NCBI RefSeq assembly: GCF_021134715.1
Contig: NC_060028.1
Coordinates: 3,556,501 to 3,620,500 of the forward strand
Direction: 5' to 3'
Source: Daphnia pulex
Lineage: Eukaryota > Arthropoda > Branchiopoda > Diplostraca > Daphniidae
Length of the DNA: 64,000 nt
The notes under the pieces are model-generated. The model was not told where the DNA came from. It searched no databases and saw only the letters and a list, made by a program, of their open reading frames with translations. This document shows positions 53,981 to 64,000 of the stretch, in pieces; the first letter of the stretch is position 1, and every line of letters starts with the position of its first letter. A program made the translations under genes and the position numbers.

Positions 53981-54665
53981 TCAACAATGTAATGTTTTTT
54001 CAGGGAACCAAAAACCAAAAGAGCAACTCGATTGAATCTTAAAAAAAAACTGCCTTGCCACACCGAGTTGACGAATAAGGCAAAACAAAAAAATCCCGAA
54101 GAGCCCTAAAAGCCTAACTCTTCTAGTAAACAATGTCCAGAAGACGTCCATAGGATATCCGATGGTCCATTTTCCATTCGTCTGTTCACTGCAATTTTGA
54201 TCCTTGGGTAATTGAGTAACTGGAGCTGCACCTACGTTTTCTTCACCTACTTTCAATATTTCTTGTAACTGCTCTTGTTGCTTTCTGACCTTTGCTAACA
54301 CTCCCTATAAATTAATATAAGCTGTCATCTTTAATTAAAACATCAAATTTGTTAATGATGACATTACTTGTGCTAATTTAATCATCGGCGGTATACATCT
54401 ATTTGGGGCCTCAATTTCAATAATTCTCATACCTCCACTACGCAACCAAAAAACCTAAAATAAAGGATAAAGTTTAGTCTTTAAGATTGGTAAAAGTGTA
54501 GACGCGAAAATCAAATATACCTGCGGTTTAAGCCCTGCATTTGCGTGAAGAACGGACTCAACTTTGTCAAGGACGGACAGAATGGGTCCAGATAAGATGT
54601 TGAATGTGCGTATGCGAAGGCCTTGTTCGCATCCGGGGGGTTCACCACAAACTCCATCAATAGAC
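53981..54665 (-). pseudogene. Three exons resembling the C-terminus of strawberry notch (SBNO)
   Basis: Three consecutive minus-strand exons join in frame through GT-AG introns: 54521-54665, 54368-54454 and from 54304. The first reads GCEQGLRIRTFNILSGPILS followed by VLDKVESVL. The second is VFWLRSGGMRIIEIEAPNRC then IPPMIKLAQ. The third is GVLAKVRKQQEQLQEILKVG and continues to a stop near 53981. The R.RT(Y/F)N(V/I)LSG..LSV...VE and RI..(I/L).(I/A)P..C phrases resemble the end of the helicase-like transcriptional co-regulator Strawberry notch. No helicase domain lies upstream in the window, so this is a partial duplicate or a remnant. It could instead be the real end of a gene whose other exons were lost from the assembly. 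Gene identity is moderate. Confidence 0.45.
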
Positions 54666-56270
54666 CTGTGTATTCAAAAAGATAAAGAAAAGGCAAATTA
54701 AAGACGACTGACAAAAAGAGATCTCACAATAAGTCACAACGGGCTCAGAGTTATTAGAAACTTAGACGTTGATCTCTAATTCTCAATTACCCACCATTTC
54801 CCAATAGGAGATAGTAAGTCACCCTTGCAGCCCTGCCAGATGAAAAAAAAAAATGGTAAACATCAAACAATTACAATCGATCCCCCTCTCCTAAACTACG
54901 GACTCTAAACTACGGACATCCTATGGACGGCCAAAATCTATTACATTTTACGGATGGTTGAGCTCGATATTTCCTATGGTCTTCTATCAGGAAACAAACT
55001 GGGATGTCCAATTAAGCGATCATATTTGGACATCCACTGAACGTCCAATAACGTCCAGTTTTTAAATGTTCCATTCAGGGCCAAATTCATTCTTAAGTAG
55101 ATTGACCAAAAAGTAAATGGGCATACTCATTTTGGAAAATAAAACTCGGACTTATTTGGGACTGGTTTCTTTTCATAACTTTTAAACACGCCGAACGCAT
55201 GTCAATTTTTTTTGGCATAGATATTTAATTCAAACAAATTTTTTTTTTATTTTTTTATTTCAGTTTAACAACTCATTTATGAAATTTTGAGAAAAGTTTA
55301 GAAAATAGAAATGTAATGAGATAAAATTCGATACCAAATTTAATGTTCATACTGTCAATAACTATGCCATAATGATCTGGTTCATTTTAACAAAGGGATT
55401 GCACAAATAGATCTTCATTTCTCAATCTCTCGCTAGAAATGACTTCCCGGCCAGAAAGCAATGTTGATATAAAATTGAAATTTAAAAAATTGATACAAAA
55501 GATCTTCCAAATATCTCCAATTAGACTAAATGTAAGGATCTTTCATCTTTACACTCTAGATTCTACTATAAATCTCTATTCTTCTCTAAATCCAAAACTT
55601 TGAAGTTATATCTATACAAATGGTTCTTGACTGCGATCGTATTGTCACCAGAAGTGTGTGTCTCAACTACGGTGGAGGCCTTTTCTGTGTTACTAGTGCC
55701 ATTGTTTTTAACTAAAATTAACAAATATGGTAATCCAATAAAAAAAAATCAGCAAGTATTGATTAAAAAGTTGTTTATTTTCAATTCTTTGTTTGGAAAG
55801 AATGAATGGATAAATTCATTTTTAAATAAACAAATATAATTGGTCTAATTCGCCATCTTTAAGTCGCAGTTTACACCTGCCGATGACGCTCCTTCATAAA
55901 CAACATCAGCCTCCAGTTGCTTCTCGCTAAAAAAAGTTTTTTTCACAATATCCTTGTTTCATTCATCACAATATCCTTTTTTAATTCTTGTTTTTTTACT
56001 CCGTTTTTGACCACATTACTCTTGTGGATCCATACCTATTTCGTGACTTGATTGCTTGGATTAGCTGGTGTTGCTCAGGGCCGGGCTTGACTTTCCTCTT
56101 CTGTTCTTGAATGATGAACAACTATTCTGTTGAATATTTTGATTGACAACCAGGGTGTCTGATTTGTCCATTTCAAAATCCTTATCTTTCTGTCATCAAC
56201 ACAAAGAAAAATCTGTCTGTTCACTGCCACTGTTTTATCATTTCTACAATTGCTCGAGGGATCATTTTAG
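54666..56270. other. No recognised gene; short repeats only
   Basis: Contains a duplicated CTAAACTACGGA near 54892-54915 and several GGACGTCC-like words at 54918-55060. The rest is AT-rich without supportable coding frames. Confidence 0.5.
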
Positions 56271-56760
56271 CGATTCCACTGAGCAATTGGAATTATGATA
56301 GAAAAACGTAAAGAGATTTTAACAGTGTTGACACTTTTATTTAACAGCTTTTCTAATTTTATTTGCGACATCGTCGCTTCCCTAATCCTCAGACATTTTA
56401 TGGCTGTTGAGTGTGGGTCAAAGAACAGAAAAAATAGGGGGGAAATTAGGACATCTGAGAGTATTGTTCGATAAACAGCAGAACGAATAAAGAACAAACA
56501 ATTGAACTAAAAAAGGAACAATATATGTACCCGAACGGGTAAAAGGTTTTGCGAGCTCCAAGATTACATCTCCGATTCATTATTTCTTGGCTGCTACCTT
56601 CCCAGCACCTGACAGCCATTAACCACCACTCTTTCCTCCTTTGTTCCGGTTTTGACACCAAGCAAACAAGACTTTGACATCTGAGTGGGATAGGGTGGGA
56701 AGATACTGTTAAATTATCTCTACGTTTTTCTATGACAATTCCAATTGCTCAGCGGGATCG
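56271..56760. repeat. Element with about 57-bp terminal inverted repeats (MITE-like, 490 bp)
   Basis: The left end (56271-56327) contains CTGAGCAATTGGAATT, ATAGAAAAACGTA and TTTAACAGT. The right end (56705-56760) carries the reverse complement: ACTGTTAAA, TACGTTTTTCTAT, AATTCCAATTGCTCAG. Mismatches are few and scattered. The interior has no clear protein. This fits a non-autonomous DNA transposon. Confidence 0.85.
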
Positions 56761-56819
56761 CCTCCAGCAGTTGTAGAAACTATGAAACAAAAAACTCCCA
56801 CTCGACTTTAACCGTGAAT

Positions 56820-58600
56820 TCAAAGCAATTGGCGTATCTGGGACCAAAATTTGTTAGTCTGGTTCGCCTGGAAACAAAACCTTTCCTTTCGACATGGTCC
56901 ATGGTTTGCTTCGTTGGTTAGTGAGACGAAACCTTCGAAGTTCCTTCTATTTTTTCTAAGCGCACAGATGAGTCCACCTTGCACTTTCCAATAGTGAGAC
57001 TGGGCGAAGGGGATGGCCGGAATGGCCCTGACTTGGCATCTATCATCATGCCCAAAAATTCCAAAGAATGGCAAGGCTCTATAAGGAACTTATCCCAATT
57101 AATAAAAAAACGAGAGCCAGAAGGAGTTCGACGGCTATTTCCACATCCTCCAATAGACCCTTCTTATCTTGATTAGGGAACAATATGTCGTCCAGGTATA
57201 TTACTACCCTCACCCATGTTGAACGAATGGCAGCCATAACCGGTTTCAAAAGCTTTGTAAAAGCCCGTGGCGCTGTCGACAAGGTAAGAAACTTGAACTA
57301 AAATTTGACCCCTTTCAAGCGAAAACGCATGATGGGCATTGCAAACGAGAAAGGTTAAATACATATCCTCGAGATCTAGCTTTGCTAACCAATCTCCCTT
57401 TTGTAAAATATTCCTTACAACATCTAGGCCCCCATTTTAAAATATTCGTAACGTGTCTATTGTGACGGGGAAACTGGTTGGGGGTTAACTAGTCGTGTAT
57501 TTAGCTACAACTTCGACACTTAACGTCACGAGACGAGTTAGAGTCTTCCAAGGCAGGAGCCAGTCGGTGACTCTCAGTTAAGATTGTCTCAAGAACTGCC
57601 CTCACATTGCCGTGTACTTCTCTATTCAAGCAGGAGATCGGCAGACAACGCGGGGATGATGCGGGAAGTAGAGGTAATTCAGATGGTCAAGAAGAGAAAG
57701 CAGGGGATGGAAAAAGGTAGCGAGAGGGGACCATTAACCCGTGGATGTCACGGAATCTACATGACACTAATAAGGTTTCTTAAATTATAATGGGCCTGAA
57801 ACACCCGTTCTTCTTGGGAATCGTGAAGTTGTTGCTAAAAAATCCAGGAGCTTCTGTAGCTTCCATGAGTGCCCCTTTTCTCAGAAGACAGGCAACCTCC
57901 ACCGCGCATACCACTTCCATCTGCTGACCAATTATGCTCTCGGGTGGCTCTGTCCTTTTCCAAGGCTGGGATTAGAAATCGATGTGAAAACCCCTTTCAA
58001 CCACGCCCAAAATCCAGGGGTCTTGTGATATAAAATGCCACGCACTGGAAAACATTTAAAGTCTACCATCAACTAAAAGGGGGTCTAAACTAGCAAGATA
58101 AGAACTGAAGTGGCCACATACTTTGTCTGATAGACTCGCTTATCTACGGTCTCTTTATACTTTGAGGTGCTGGGCTGCGGTTCCTCTTCTCTCCGCTGGC
58201 TGGTGATGGGATTTCTCCAGACTCTTTCCTTTGCCTGATTCTGCAACTTTCTGAAATTTCACGTCCTCATCCGCTGCTTGAAGTAAAGCGCTTGTAAAAG
58301 ATGACCCGAAAAGATGGTCCACTTCTGCCAGGGAGAAATTGGGTGGGTCTTTCAGCAGGTTTTTAAAACGAGGGCACACGCTGATTATTACGTTGGACCT
58401 GCAATTTTTTTAGATGAAAAATGGGCTTCCGTCCAGAGACAAATAGCGTACTCAAGAATAATGGCCTTTTCTGAGGCCACCGAGAAACTGGCATAGTACA
58501 GAAAAGGAACTTTTATATAAGGATTGAAATCTTGACTTCTTAACTCGCGTGATATTGGCTTGAGACAAATGAAAACCGAAACCAAAAATCTTTACAGAGG
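56820..58600 (-). mobile_element. DIRS retrotransposon copy 3, decayed fragment
   Basis: The minus strand holds, in order, a gag-like piece (58155-58379: KNLLKDPPNFSLAEVDHLFG) and the start of reverse transcriptase near 57800-57960 (EVACLLRKGALMEATEAPGF, NFTIPKKNGCFRPI). Palm motifs follow at 57079-57420: GDWLAKLDLEDMYLTF, PRAFTKLLKPVMAAI, WVRVVIYLDDILFPNQDK with the catalytic YLDD. Then comes EFLGMMIDAKSGPF near 57000-57070. No recombinase is readable downstream; the copy ends beside the inverted-repeat element at 56271-56760. Frames are broken repeatedly. Confidence 0.8.
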
Positions 58601-58709
58601 GAAATACATCTTGCAAAGCTCTTCAAATACCTCTTTCAAAGTCTGTAATAGCTTCAACCAATGAAATAGTATTGTTATTACCGTGTTCAACATTAGCATA
58701 TTTGATCTG

Positions 58710-58970
58710 TTACATTTTGAAGTAGTATTTTAATTTCTTTAAAATCAGTGCCATGTAATATTTAATATAATTTTCGCTGCCTGCCAACTTGTAAATCTCT
58801 GATCTTAAAAAGTCTTCTGTCATGGCATCGGCAACAATACCAAAATATAGATCAGTTGGATGAGGTGGACGTTCCTTTTCGCGTGCCCTATTTGCCGCCC
58901 TGGCAACGTTACTAAGACGAGGCAGATTCATACTTGGATTCTTTTTGCTGAACATGTAAGCAATGGGCAA
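58710..58970 (-). pseudogene. Transposon-related fragment
   Basis: An open frame with LSNVARAANRAREKERPPHPT and DLYFGIVADAMTEDFLRSEI. The (A/V)NR.R...RP.HP..L pattern occurs in repetitive transposon-associated proteins (FLYWCH/MULE-like contexts). Nothing else of such a protein is readable here. The family call is weak. Confidence 0.35.
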
Positions 58971-59491
58971 TGAGAATAATATGACAATATCGTATTCCTG
59001 AACGGTGGCCTAATTGGCCTGAACGGTAGTGCCACTGGTCGAAAAGGCTGCTGGCTGGCAGGGAGAAATTTTGGGGGAAATAACTGGCCTAAATGTCTGG
59101 CCTAAAAAGCAGCAGTTAAGTAACGTTTAAGGCCTAAGCATAAAACGTTATGGCCTAAACGTCTGGTACCCCTCCAGATTTATTTTGCGACCTTCATAAC
59201 TAAATGCCCCTGCTCTACCTCAACTGAAGCTCTTCGAAAAATCGCAAGGTTTCAACCAATCGTCTACACCATCCGCCAGGTATGCACATTTAGATTCACA
59301 CTCTCGATGCCCTATCATATTTTTCTCCCTTGTCCAAAAATAGCGTCCGATCCGTCTTCCGCAACTCTCTTATCTCAATTCCAGCCTATAACTCCACGCA
59401 TTATTTCCAGTCCCATGGTCATCTCCCTATAATCTTACTATCATGCCAAACGAGACCCATATTTGCCAGTTCTTGCCTCATCACCACAAAC

Positions 59492-59720
59492 TCTTAGAAT
59501 ATTCACCGATGACTCCAAAATTGACGACAAAGTAGGCTATGGCGTCACCATTTCTGACGAGAAAGCCATACTCAACAATCTGCAAAGGACGCCTTCTGGC
59601 CAATGCCTCCATCTTTAAAGCAGAATTCACCGCCATCTTGACTGCTTTGGACCATTTCATTTACAAAAACTTTTCAGAAATCAAGTAAATCGAGTTCCAA
59701 TCAGACTCGCTGGCCTCTCT
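59492..59720 (+). pseudogene. RNase H fragment of a non-LTR retrotransposon
   Basis: The plus strand reads LRIFTDDSKIDDKVGYGVTI in one frame and, after a frameshift, ASIFKAEFTAILTALDHF and IEFQSDSLASL. These are the first Asp, the Glu and the second Asp segments of a LINE-type RNase H. A frameshift and an in-frame stop show decay. Upstream sequence (59160-59490) may be the matching connection region but has no firm motif. Confidence 0.65.
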
Positions 59721-61728
59721 AGATCAAAAGACTACTTGTTAACACATTTTGTGTTAACGAGCTACAGCAATCTAATTTGTTTATCCCATGTGCATCTGTC
59801 AATCTATGAGGTCTTTTATCTACAACCAGACTATTCCATTGTCTAAGAGAAGCATTTAAATAAGCTGGTTGTTTCTTCTAATCATATATTGTTTATTAAT
59901 AAGTTAGTTTTCTAACTTTTCTGCAACTACCATTCTGCCTTAAGAAAGACTTTCCGTAAATGCATACTGTTTCCTTGTCTACTTCTAACTTTGAAATATG
60001 ACGTTGAAATCTTAAATAATTTTTTTAGCCCACTGCAACATCTCCAAAATGTGGTAGAAGCCATACGGATGAGTAAAAAGGATACATTTAGCATGCGGAA
60101 CACCACTCACGAAGAATATCAAATTTCGGTACGCTAGGCTGGACTTCTATCAACCGCTGTAAATTCTATCCGACTCCCACTTTACAAGCTATTAAACAGT
60201 TAGTTATTTACAGTGACTTTTTAAACAATTTTTCGGAAAAAATTGTTTGTTTTCTTCCCACAGGCTACTAGCTCGTGTCACTTCCTGTAGTACAAGAAAT
60301 ATTAGCTATACGTAACTAACTTACAATCAATATTAAACTAAACCATAATAGTCTTCACAAGTATATTCAAATGGATGAGTCTCCCTCTTGTAGTCTCTAA
60401 ACTATCAAAATTGCATCCTTAAAACAAGTATCGTGCTGTCACTCCAGTGTCAAGTATAACTGCAATAGGTTGCCTAAAAGTCAAAACAATTCTGGATTGT
60501 AGCTTTTATTACACTAATGATATCCAACTAAATAAGCTATAGCTGCAATTAAATTGACATGCCATTTTTTGTGGGAAATTCTGTCAAAACAACCAGACCA
60601 ACCAATTTTTTGGCAAAAATAGAACACAGTCCACTTTTGGAAAGAAATGTCTTACACAGTTTTGGGAGTGAGACCAGCCAAAAAAAATTTTAATATGAAG
60701 CCTACTTACCAAGAGCTCTTTCATAAGTAAAATTATAGCTCGTATCATTTAAAAAAATAAAGGTTAACACTTGAAAATAACAGTAAACATTCATATAATT
60801 GTCAACAACAACAATGAGCTAAACTTAACTTACATTTTCACCGCCAGATCACGTTAGACATGGATATTTTTTTATTACCACAAAAAAGGCAAATTCCTGG
60901 TCGAAATCCTCACTCAATCATGGAGGACTTAATGACGACTAGGCTATTATTATTTATTAAGATTAAGCGATTACAATTCTGAAATCACAAGAATGCTAAT
61001 ATATATTTTTTTAATTTCGCAAGCCGGAAAATTTTTTGTTTATTGATTTAGAAAACCAGGAACTGAAGAAAGGGCGAAGCAAAATCTCGAAGGCCCCACG
61101 AAGAGGCTTGATTCCTTTGGTCTACTCTTGAAGATCCATCAAGACCACTTAATGATCCAACACCAGAACATCGTAAAATTGTTTAAACCTTCCAAAATTT
61201 AGATGAAGCAGATGCGCAGCTGCATTAGAACTGATAGAAAAACAACCATAAACAACCAAACTGTGCCTGATATATTATTTAAAAACATTCTAGAACAAAA
61301 AAAATATAAAGTTATATGGCCAGCAAGCCCTGACATTGCAAGACGTGTAGGTGAAGAGGCTCCAGCAAGAGCAAGGGATACCTAGGATGTTTCATTTGCC
61401 CCTTTTTTATAATTTGGTATCTGCCTTACGGATTGGGGTGTGTTATCATGTTATATTAACGCCTATTTTTTATTTTTTCTGAAATTTTTTATTTAGGGGT
61501 CTCGCAATGTAAAATCCCAAAAAATCGCGTTTTTTTGCTATTTTTTTAATCTACCAGAGTATTAGGTTTTAAAATTTTTGCCTTTAGACAGTGTGTAGAT
61601 AATATGCTAACATAATAGCATTAAATTTTTCAAGTTTTTAGCATGAGTTTTAGGGGTCGCGCAATGGAATTTAATTAGTAACAAAATTGCCTATGTCATT
61701 GCAGGGAAGATTGATGTTTAATAATTAT
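59721..61728. other. No recognised feature
   Basis: AT-rich DNA. A 60-codon plus-strand frame (61203-61385) and an out-of-frame neighbour reading LEDPSRPLNDPTPEHRKIV near 61118-61180 hint at a decayed transposon protein I cannot identify. The phrase TTTAGGGGTC(T/G)CGCAATG occurs twice, near 61494 and 61649, in the same orientation. Confidence 0.4.
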
Positions 61729-61999
61729 TGCATTTATTTTGGTTAGAATGTTTCACTTTTTATATTTATTAAGTAACTTATTTGAAGTAATTGTCTGCAT
61801 AGAAAAGGTAATAAGTTCATACATAATGAAAATTAAATTCCACTATAACCGAATTTTACCCCTTTACGCAACTTCCAAAAGGCGATAGCGCGAAAACATT
61901 TGTTCATTTTTAGATAATCAAAGGCTTGCTATTTAGTTTTTTTATAACCAGAAAAAGTGAAAAACTAATAACATAGACATTCTAACCAAAATAAATGCA
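61729..61999. repeat. Element with 22-bp perfect inverted ends (MITE-like, 271 bp)
   Basis: TGCATTTATTTTGGTTAGAATG at 61729-61750 is exactly inverted at 61978-61999. The match continues weakly inward through a TTTCACTTTTT / AAAAAGTGAAA block. The interior is AT-rich and non-coding. Confidence 0.85.
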
Positions 62000-62431
62000 A
62001 AAATAATAAGCAATAAAGGTATGGCATGTATGGTAAAAGGGTATTTCCTTTTTGAAAAAAAAAATTTCGAACAAAGAAATCAAATGAAAGTTGATATTTC
62101 TACCGCCAGAGGATTTAGGGAACGATGAATACACTTCAGGCCATTGGTCTGAAAAGGCACCTCCTTTCGGGCCACCATAAGCGCTAGTTGTATGTTTATA
62201 AAACACACCGCGCCAACACCACTCTATCGATTCAGGCCTTCAGTCCATGACTCCATGCTTCAGTCGCGTGGTCGCACAGCATCGTTGCGGACGTACTGTC
62301 AATTTTGTCAAAGTTCTCATGGGAATTATAAATTCAAAACTTTCTTTCTCCGTTGCAAAACAATAAAAAAAATTAATTTGGGAAAAAGAATAACTAAGCA
62401 AAGTTTTCTTGCACGAACAAACATGGGGGGA

Positions 62432-62717
62432 GCATACGGGAATTCTAAAAGAGAATAATATACAAATTTCAATGAACGGTAAGGGTAGAAGCATTGATAA
62501 TATTGTGATTGAAAGATTCTTTAGAACTTTACAATATAATTGTATATTTATAAACGATTTTAAAAATATTAAAGAACTTAAAGATGGGATTAACAGATAC
62601 ATGGATAAATATAATAATCAAAGATTCCACTCAAGTATTGGCTATAAAAAACCGATGGGAAGTTTTTTTTACCCTTTTCTATTTACCTATCTGAGTAAAG
62701 ACACTTCCAGCAAATAG
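62432..62717 (+). pseudogene. IS3-family (bacterial) transposase OrfB, C-terminal fragment
   Basis: The frame reads GILKENNIQISMNGKGRSID followed by NIVIERFFRTLQ, FINDFKNIKELKDGINRYMD and KYNNQRFHSSIGYKKPM. This is the end of the rve/DDE integrase core of bacterial IS3 elements (IS3/IS150 type): the iSMsgkGrclDN box, the catalytic Glu in IERFF, and the closing YN..R.HSSLGY.tP. The upstream part with both catalytic Asp residues is missing, so it is 5'-truncated and inactive. Codon use is strongly A/T-biased (AAA, GAA, ATA, AAT), as in Rickettsiales and other AT-rich symbionts. Eukaryotic DDE families do not carry this signature. A fragment of bacterial mnmG follows 100 bp downstream. Confidence 0.85.
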
Positions 62718-62820
62718 TTCGTCCAACTTTACCCTATCATTAGTTAGATAAAATGACTTTCCTAAATATTGATGCTACAGCTCAAAAATAACAAACTGCA
62801 GCTGGAGACTTATCACCATA

Positions 62821-63003
62821 TTCCTAAAAACAATTCCTGGGCTTAAAAATGCTGTTATGTTAAAACCTGGTTACGCAATAGAATATGATTATGTTGATCC
62901 TAGAGAATTAAAAGCAACGTTAGAAACAAAAAAAGTCAAAGGATTATATTTTACGATAAAATCTAGGCAAATGAAAAGCTGGACTATTGACTTTTTTGTC
63001 TAA
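62821..63003 (+). pseudogene. mnmG: Bacterial mnmG (gidA) fragment, decayed
   Basis: MnmG is the FAD protein that, with MnmE, modifies uridine 34 of tRNAs. The frame reads [10 protein letters not shown], then [20 protein letters not shown], then [10 protein letters not shown]. This matches the conserved middle of bacterial MnmG (IPGLE...PGYA(V/I)EYDY.DPR.L...LE.K...GL(Y/F)F). The family continues AGQINGTTGYEEA; here it is [13 protein letters not shown] and a stop, recognisable but with an insertion and substitutions. Only about 45 of some 620 residues remain. The host mitochondrial homologue MTO1 is less likely: the [10 protein letters not shown] wording and AT-rich codons are bacterial-like and there is no intron. 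With the IS3 piece next door, it is best explained as inserted symbiont DNA. Confidence 0.8.
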
Positions 63004-63420
63004 TCATGAAAAAGATGTTTTTGTTTTTCTGATAATTTGCCAAAATGCTTGGCTTTTAACAATGCCAGATGTTCTATTTGGGGAATGCGAAAAAATTTAT
63101 TTACAAACAACTAGAAAAGGAGGGGGCTTATAGCTTAAGTAATTTTTTATAATGAACGTTGTCCTCGCTGTCAGGCTTGCTGTCGGAATTTTCCGAATCT
63201 ACACAAACAAAAAATAAAAATGTTCAAGGAGAATCGTTTTATTTCCCTACAGTTATAGTTACCAGTATTGCATTTCGATGCCAAGTTGTCTGACATTGAT
63301 TCGATGTTCATCTTCATATTCTTCCTGACTCTTTTTTTTCCAGCCATCTCTCCTTTCTAGCATTCCTCTTCTGCTGTTTGTTGTTTCGTTTCACCTCCAG
63401 TTACTGACCTTTCTCATCTC
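63004..63420. other. No recognised feature after the mnmG fragment
   Basis: Short AT-rich frames, for example MPDVLFGECEKIYLQTTRKG near 63063-63125, may be further bacterial-like debris but have no family match I can name. Confidence 0.3.
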
Positions 63421-63421
63421 C

Positions 63422-63504
63422 TTGGTCATTTTTATTCTGCTGAGCCCCATCATCTTCAGCTCTTTGGTCATTTTGGATTCTGCTGAGTCCCATCATCTTC
63501 ATCT
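63422..63504. repeat. Tandem duplication, 41-42-bp unit, two copies
   Basis: TTGGTCATTTTTATTCTGCT... (63422-63462) is followed by TTTGGTCATTTTGGATTCTG... (63463-63504); both contain CTGAG(C/T)CCCATCATCTTCA. On the minus strand it encodes a repeated MMGLSRIQNDQ / DDGAQQNKNDQ peptide in an 80-codon open frame (63401-63643) that I do not recognise. Confidence 0.9.
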
Positions 63505-63865
63505 GCTTTTTCAATTTCATATCCTTATGTAATCCCAATAATCTGTTACTATTAGTTACCTTGCTCATCCTTATCGCTTTTTTTATCCACACATTCATCC
63601 CTCTCTTCTGAACCATGGGAGACTTTCTCATCATCAGAATCATTGGAATAATCCCTATTAACCACTAGTTGTATTTCTTCAGCTAAAGAAGTTTTAAAAA
63701 GTAAAGTTAGCACTGATTTTGTGGTAACATTGTAATTCTTTTACCGCAGCATTCTGCGCACTCTTCACTGAGACGGTCGAGGCTGTAGTTAAAGCATCCT
63801 GATACGTTATAAAACATAAAGGAGGTACTGTCAATTTTTTCAAACTTTCGTGGGAATTGTCCAAC

Positions 63866-63943
63866 TTACCAAAATTGTAAGTGTTCACTTACAATTTTTT
63901 TACAAAGGACTGCGAAGATGAAGTTCACTTACAATTTTGGTAA
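63866..63943. repeat. Inverted repeat with 18-bp perfect arms near the right edge
   Basis: TTACCAAAATTGTAAGTG at 63866-63883 is inverted at 63926-63943 (CACTTACAATTTTGGTAA). A third copy of the half-motif, CACTTACAATTTT, lies between them near 63886, so two alternative hairpins can form. This may be the end of a small transposon cut by the window edge. Confidence 0.85.
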
Positions 63944-64000
63944 TTTTGACTGCGTACAAAAAATGAAGCAGCTCAGCAAAGGTCATGTAAGGACACTTTG

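Larger units (their letters stand above)
62294..63858. repeat. Pair of about 34-bp direct repeats flanking the bacterial-like island
   Basis: TACTGTCAATTTTGTCAAAG... (62294-62327) and TACTGTCAATTTTTTCAAAC... (63826-63858) agree at about 29 of 34 positions, with one gap, and both end GGGAATT. They lie in the same orientation about 1.5 kb apart, one on each side of the IS3 and mnmG fragments. They could be an insertion-site duplication, a duplicated host sequence or chance members of a repeat family. Confidence 0.6.

Noticed and set aside
62240..62602. 120-codon open frame on the minus strand
   Set aside because: It is antisense to the IS3 transposase fragment, whose own frame gives clear family motifs.
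62821..63003. Host mitochondrial MTO1 pseudogene as an explanation of the MnmG-like frame
   Set aside because: The wording [12 protein letters not shown]-biased codons and the adjacent IS3 transposase favour a bacterial source. A tree would settle it.

Overview
This window looks like nuclear DNA of a small crustacean, most likely Daphnia or a close relative. That is an inference from three things: animal genes with short, regular GT-AG introns, a CLOCK/TTC5/MSK gene content, and several decayed DIRS-type (tyrosine-recombinase) retrotransposons. It is not bacterial: the genes are heavily split, AT-rich intergenic sequence is abundant, and I see no operons or Shine-Dalgarno starts.

Layout. Bases 1-6.9 kb are a mobile-element cluster. 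A decayed DIRS element on the minus strand is interrupted by a second decayed transposon. Next to it lie a solo LTR (TG...CA, 4-bp target-site duplication) and a 355-bp near-perfect hairpin. Bases 8.5-26.3 kb hold a complete MSK-type tandem kinase gene (RPS6KA5/JIL-1 class, minus strand, 18 coding exons). Its coding sequence reads through every intron phase, and it has two possible first exons. Bases 28.4-32.9 kb hold a complete CLOCK gene (bHLH-PAS circadian factor, minus strand, 18 coding exons, 891 aa). TTC5/STRAP (plus strand, 10 exons, 429 aa) starts 573 bp away in a head-to-head arrangement. Bases 37.3-39.1 kb hold a Moody/Tre1-like GPCR with introns but with frameshifts and a stop, probably a pseudogene.

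From about 39 kb to the end I found no intact gene. It is a graveyard: MITE-like hairpins, a decayed transposon protein on the minus strand, a hAT transposase piece, two more DIRS copies, a LINE RNase H piece, one spectrin-repeat exon resembling spectraplakins, and three exons resembling the C-terminus of strawberry notch.

The most unusual item is at 62.4-63.0 kb. A bacterial IS3-family transposase C-terminus lies about 100 bp from a fragment of bacterial mnmG (gidA). Both are AT-rich and decayed. This looks like DNA from a bacterial symbiont, perhaps Rickettsiales-like, embedded in host sequence.

Functionally, MSK kinases phosphorylate histone H3 and CREB and CLOCK drives circadian transcription. 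TTC5 is a stress-responsive p300/JMY cofactor that also acts in tubulin mRNA autoregulation. Their adjacency may be incidental; I infer no operon-like cooperation.
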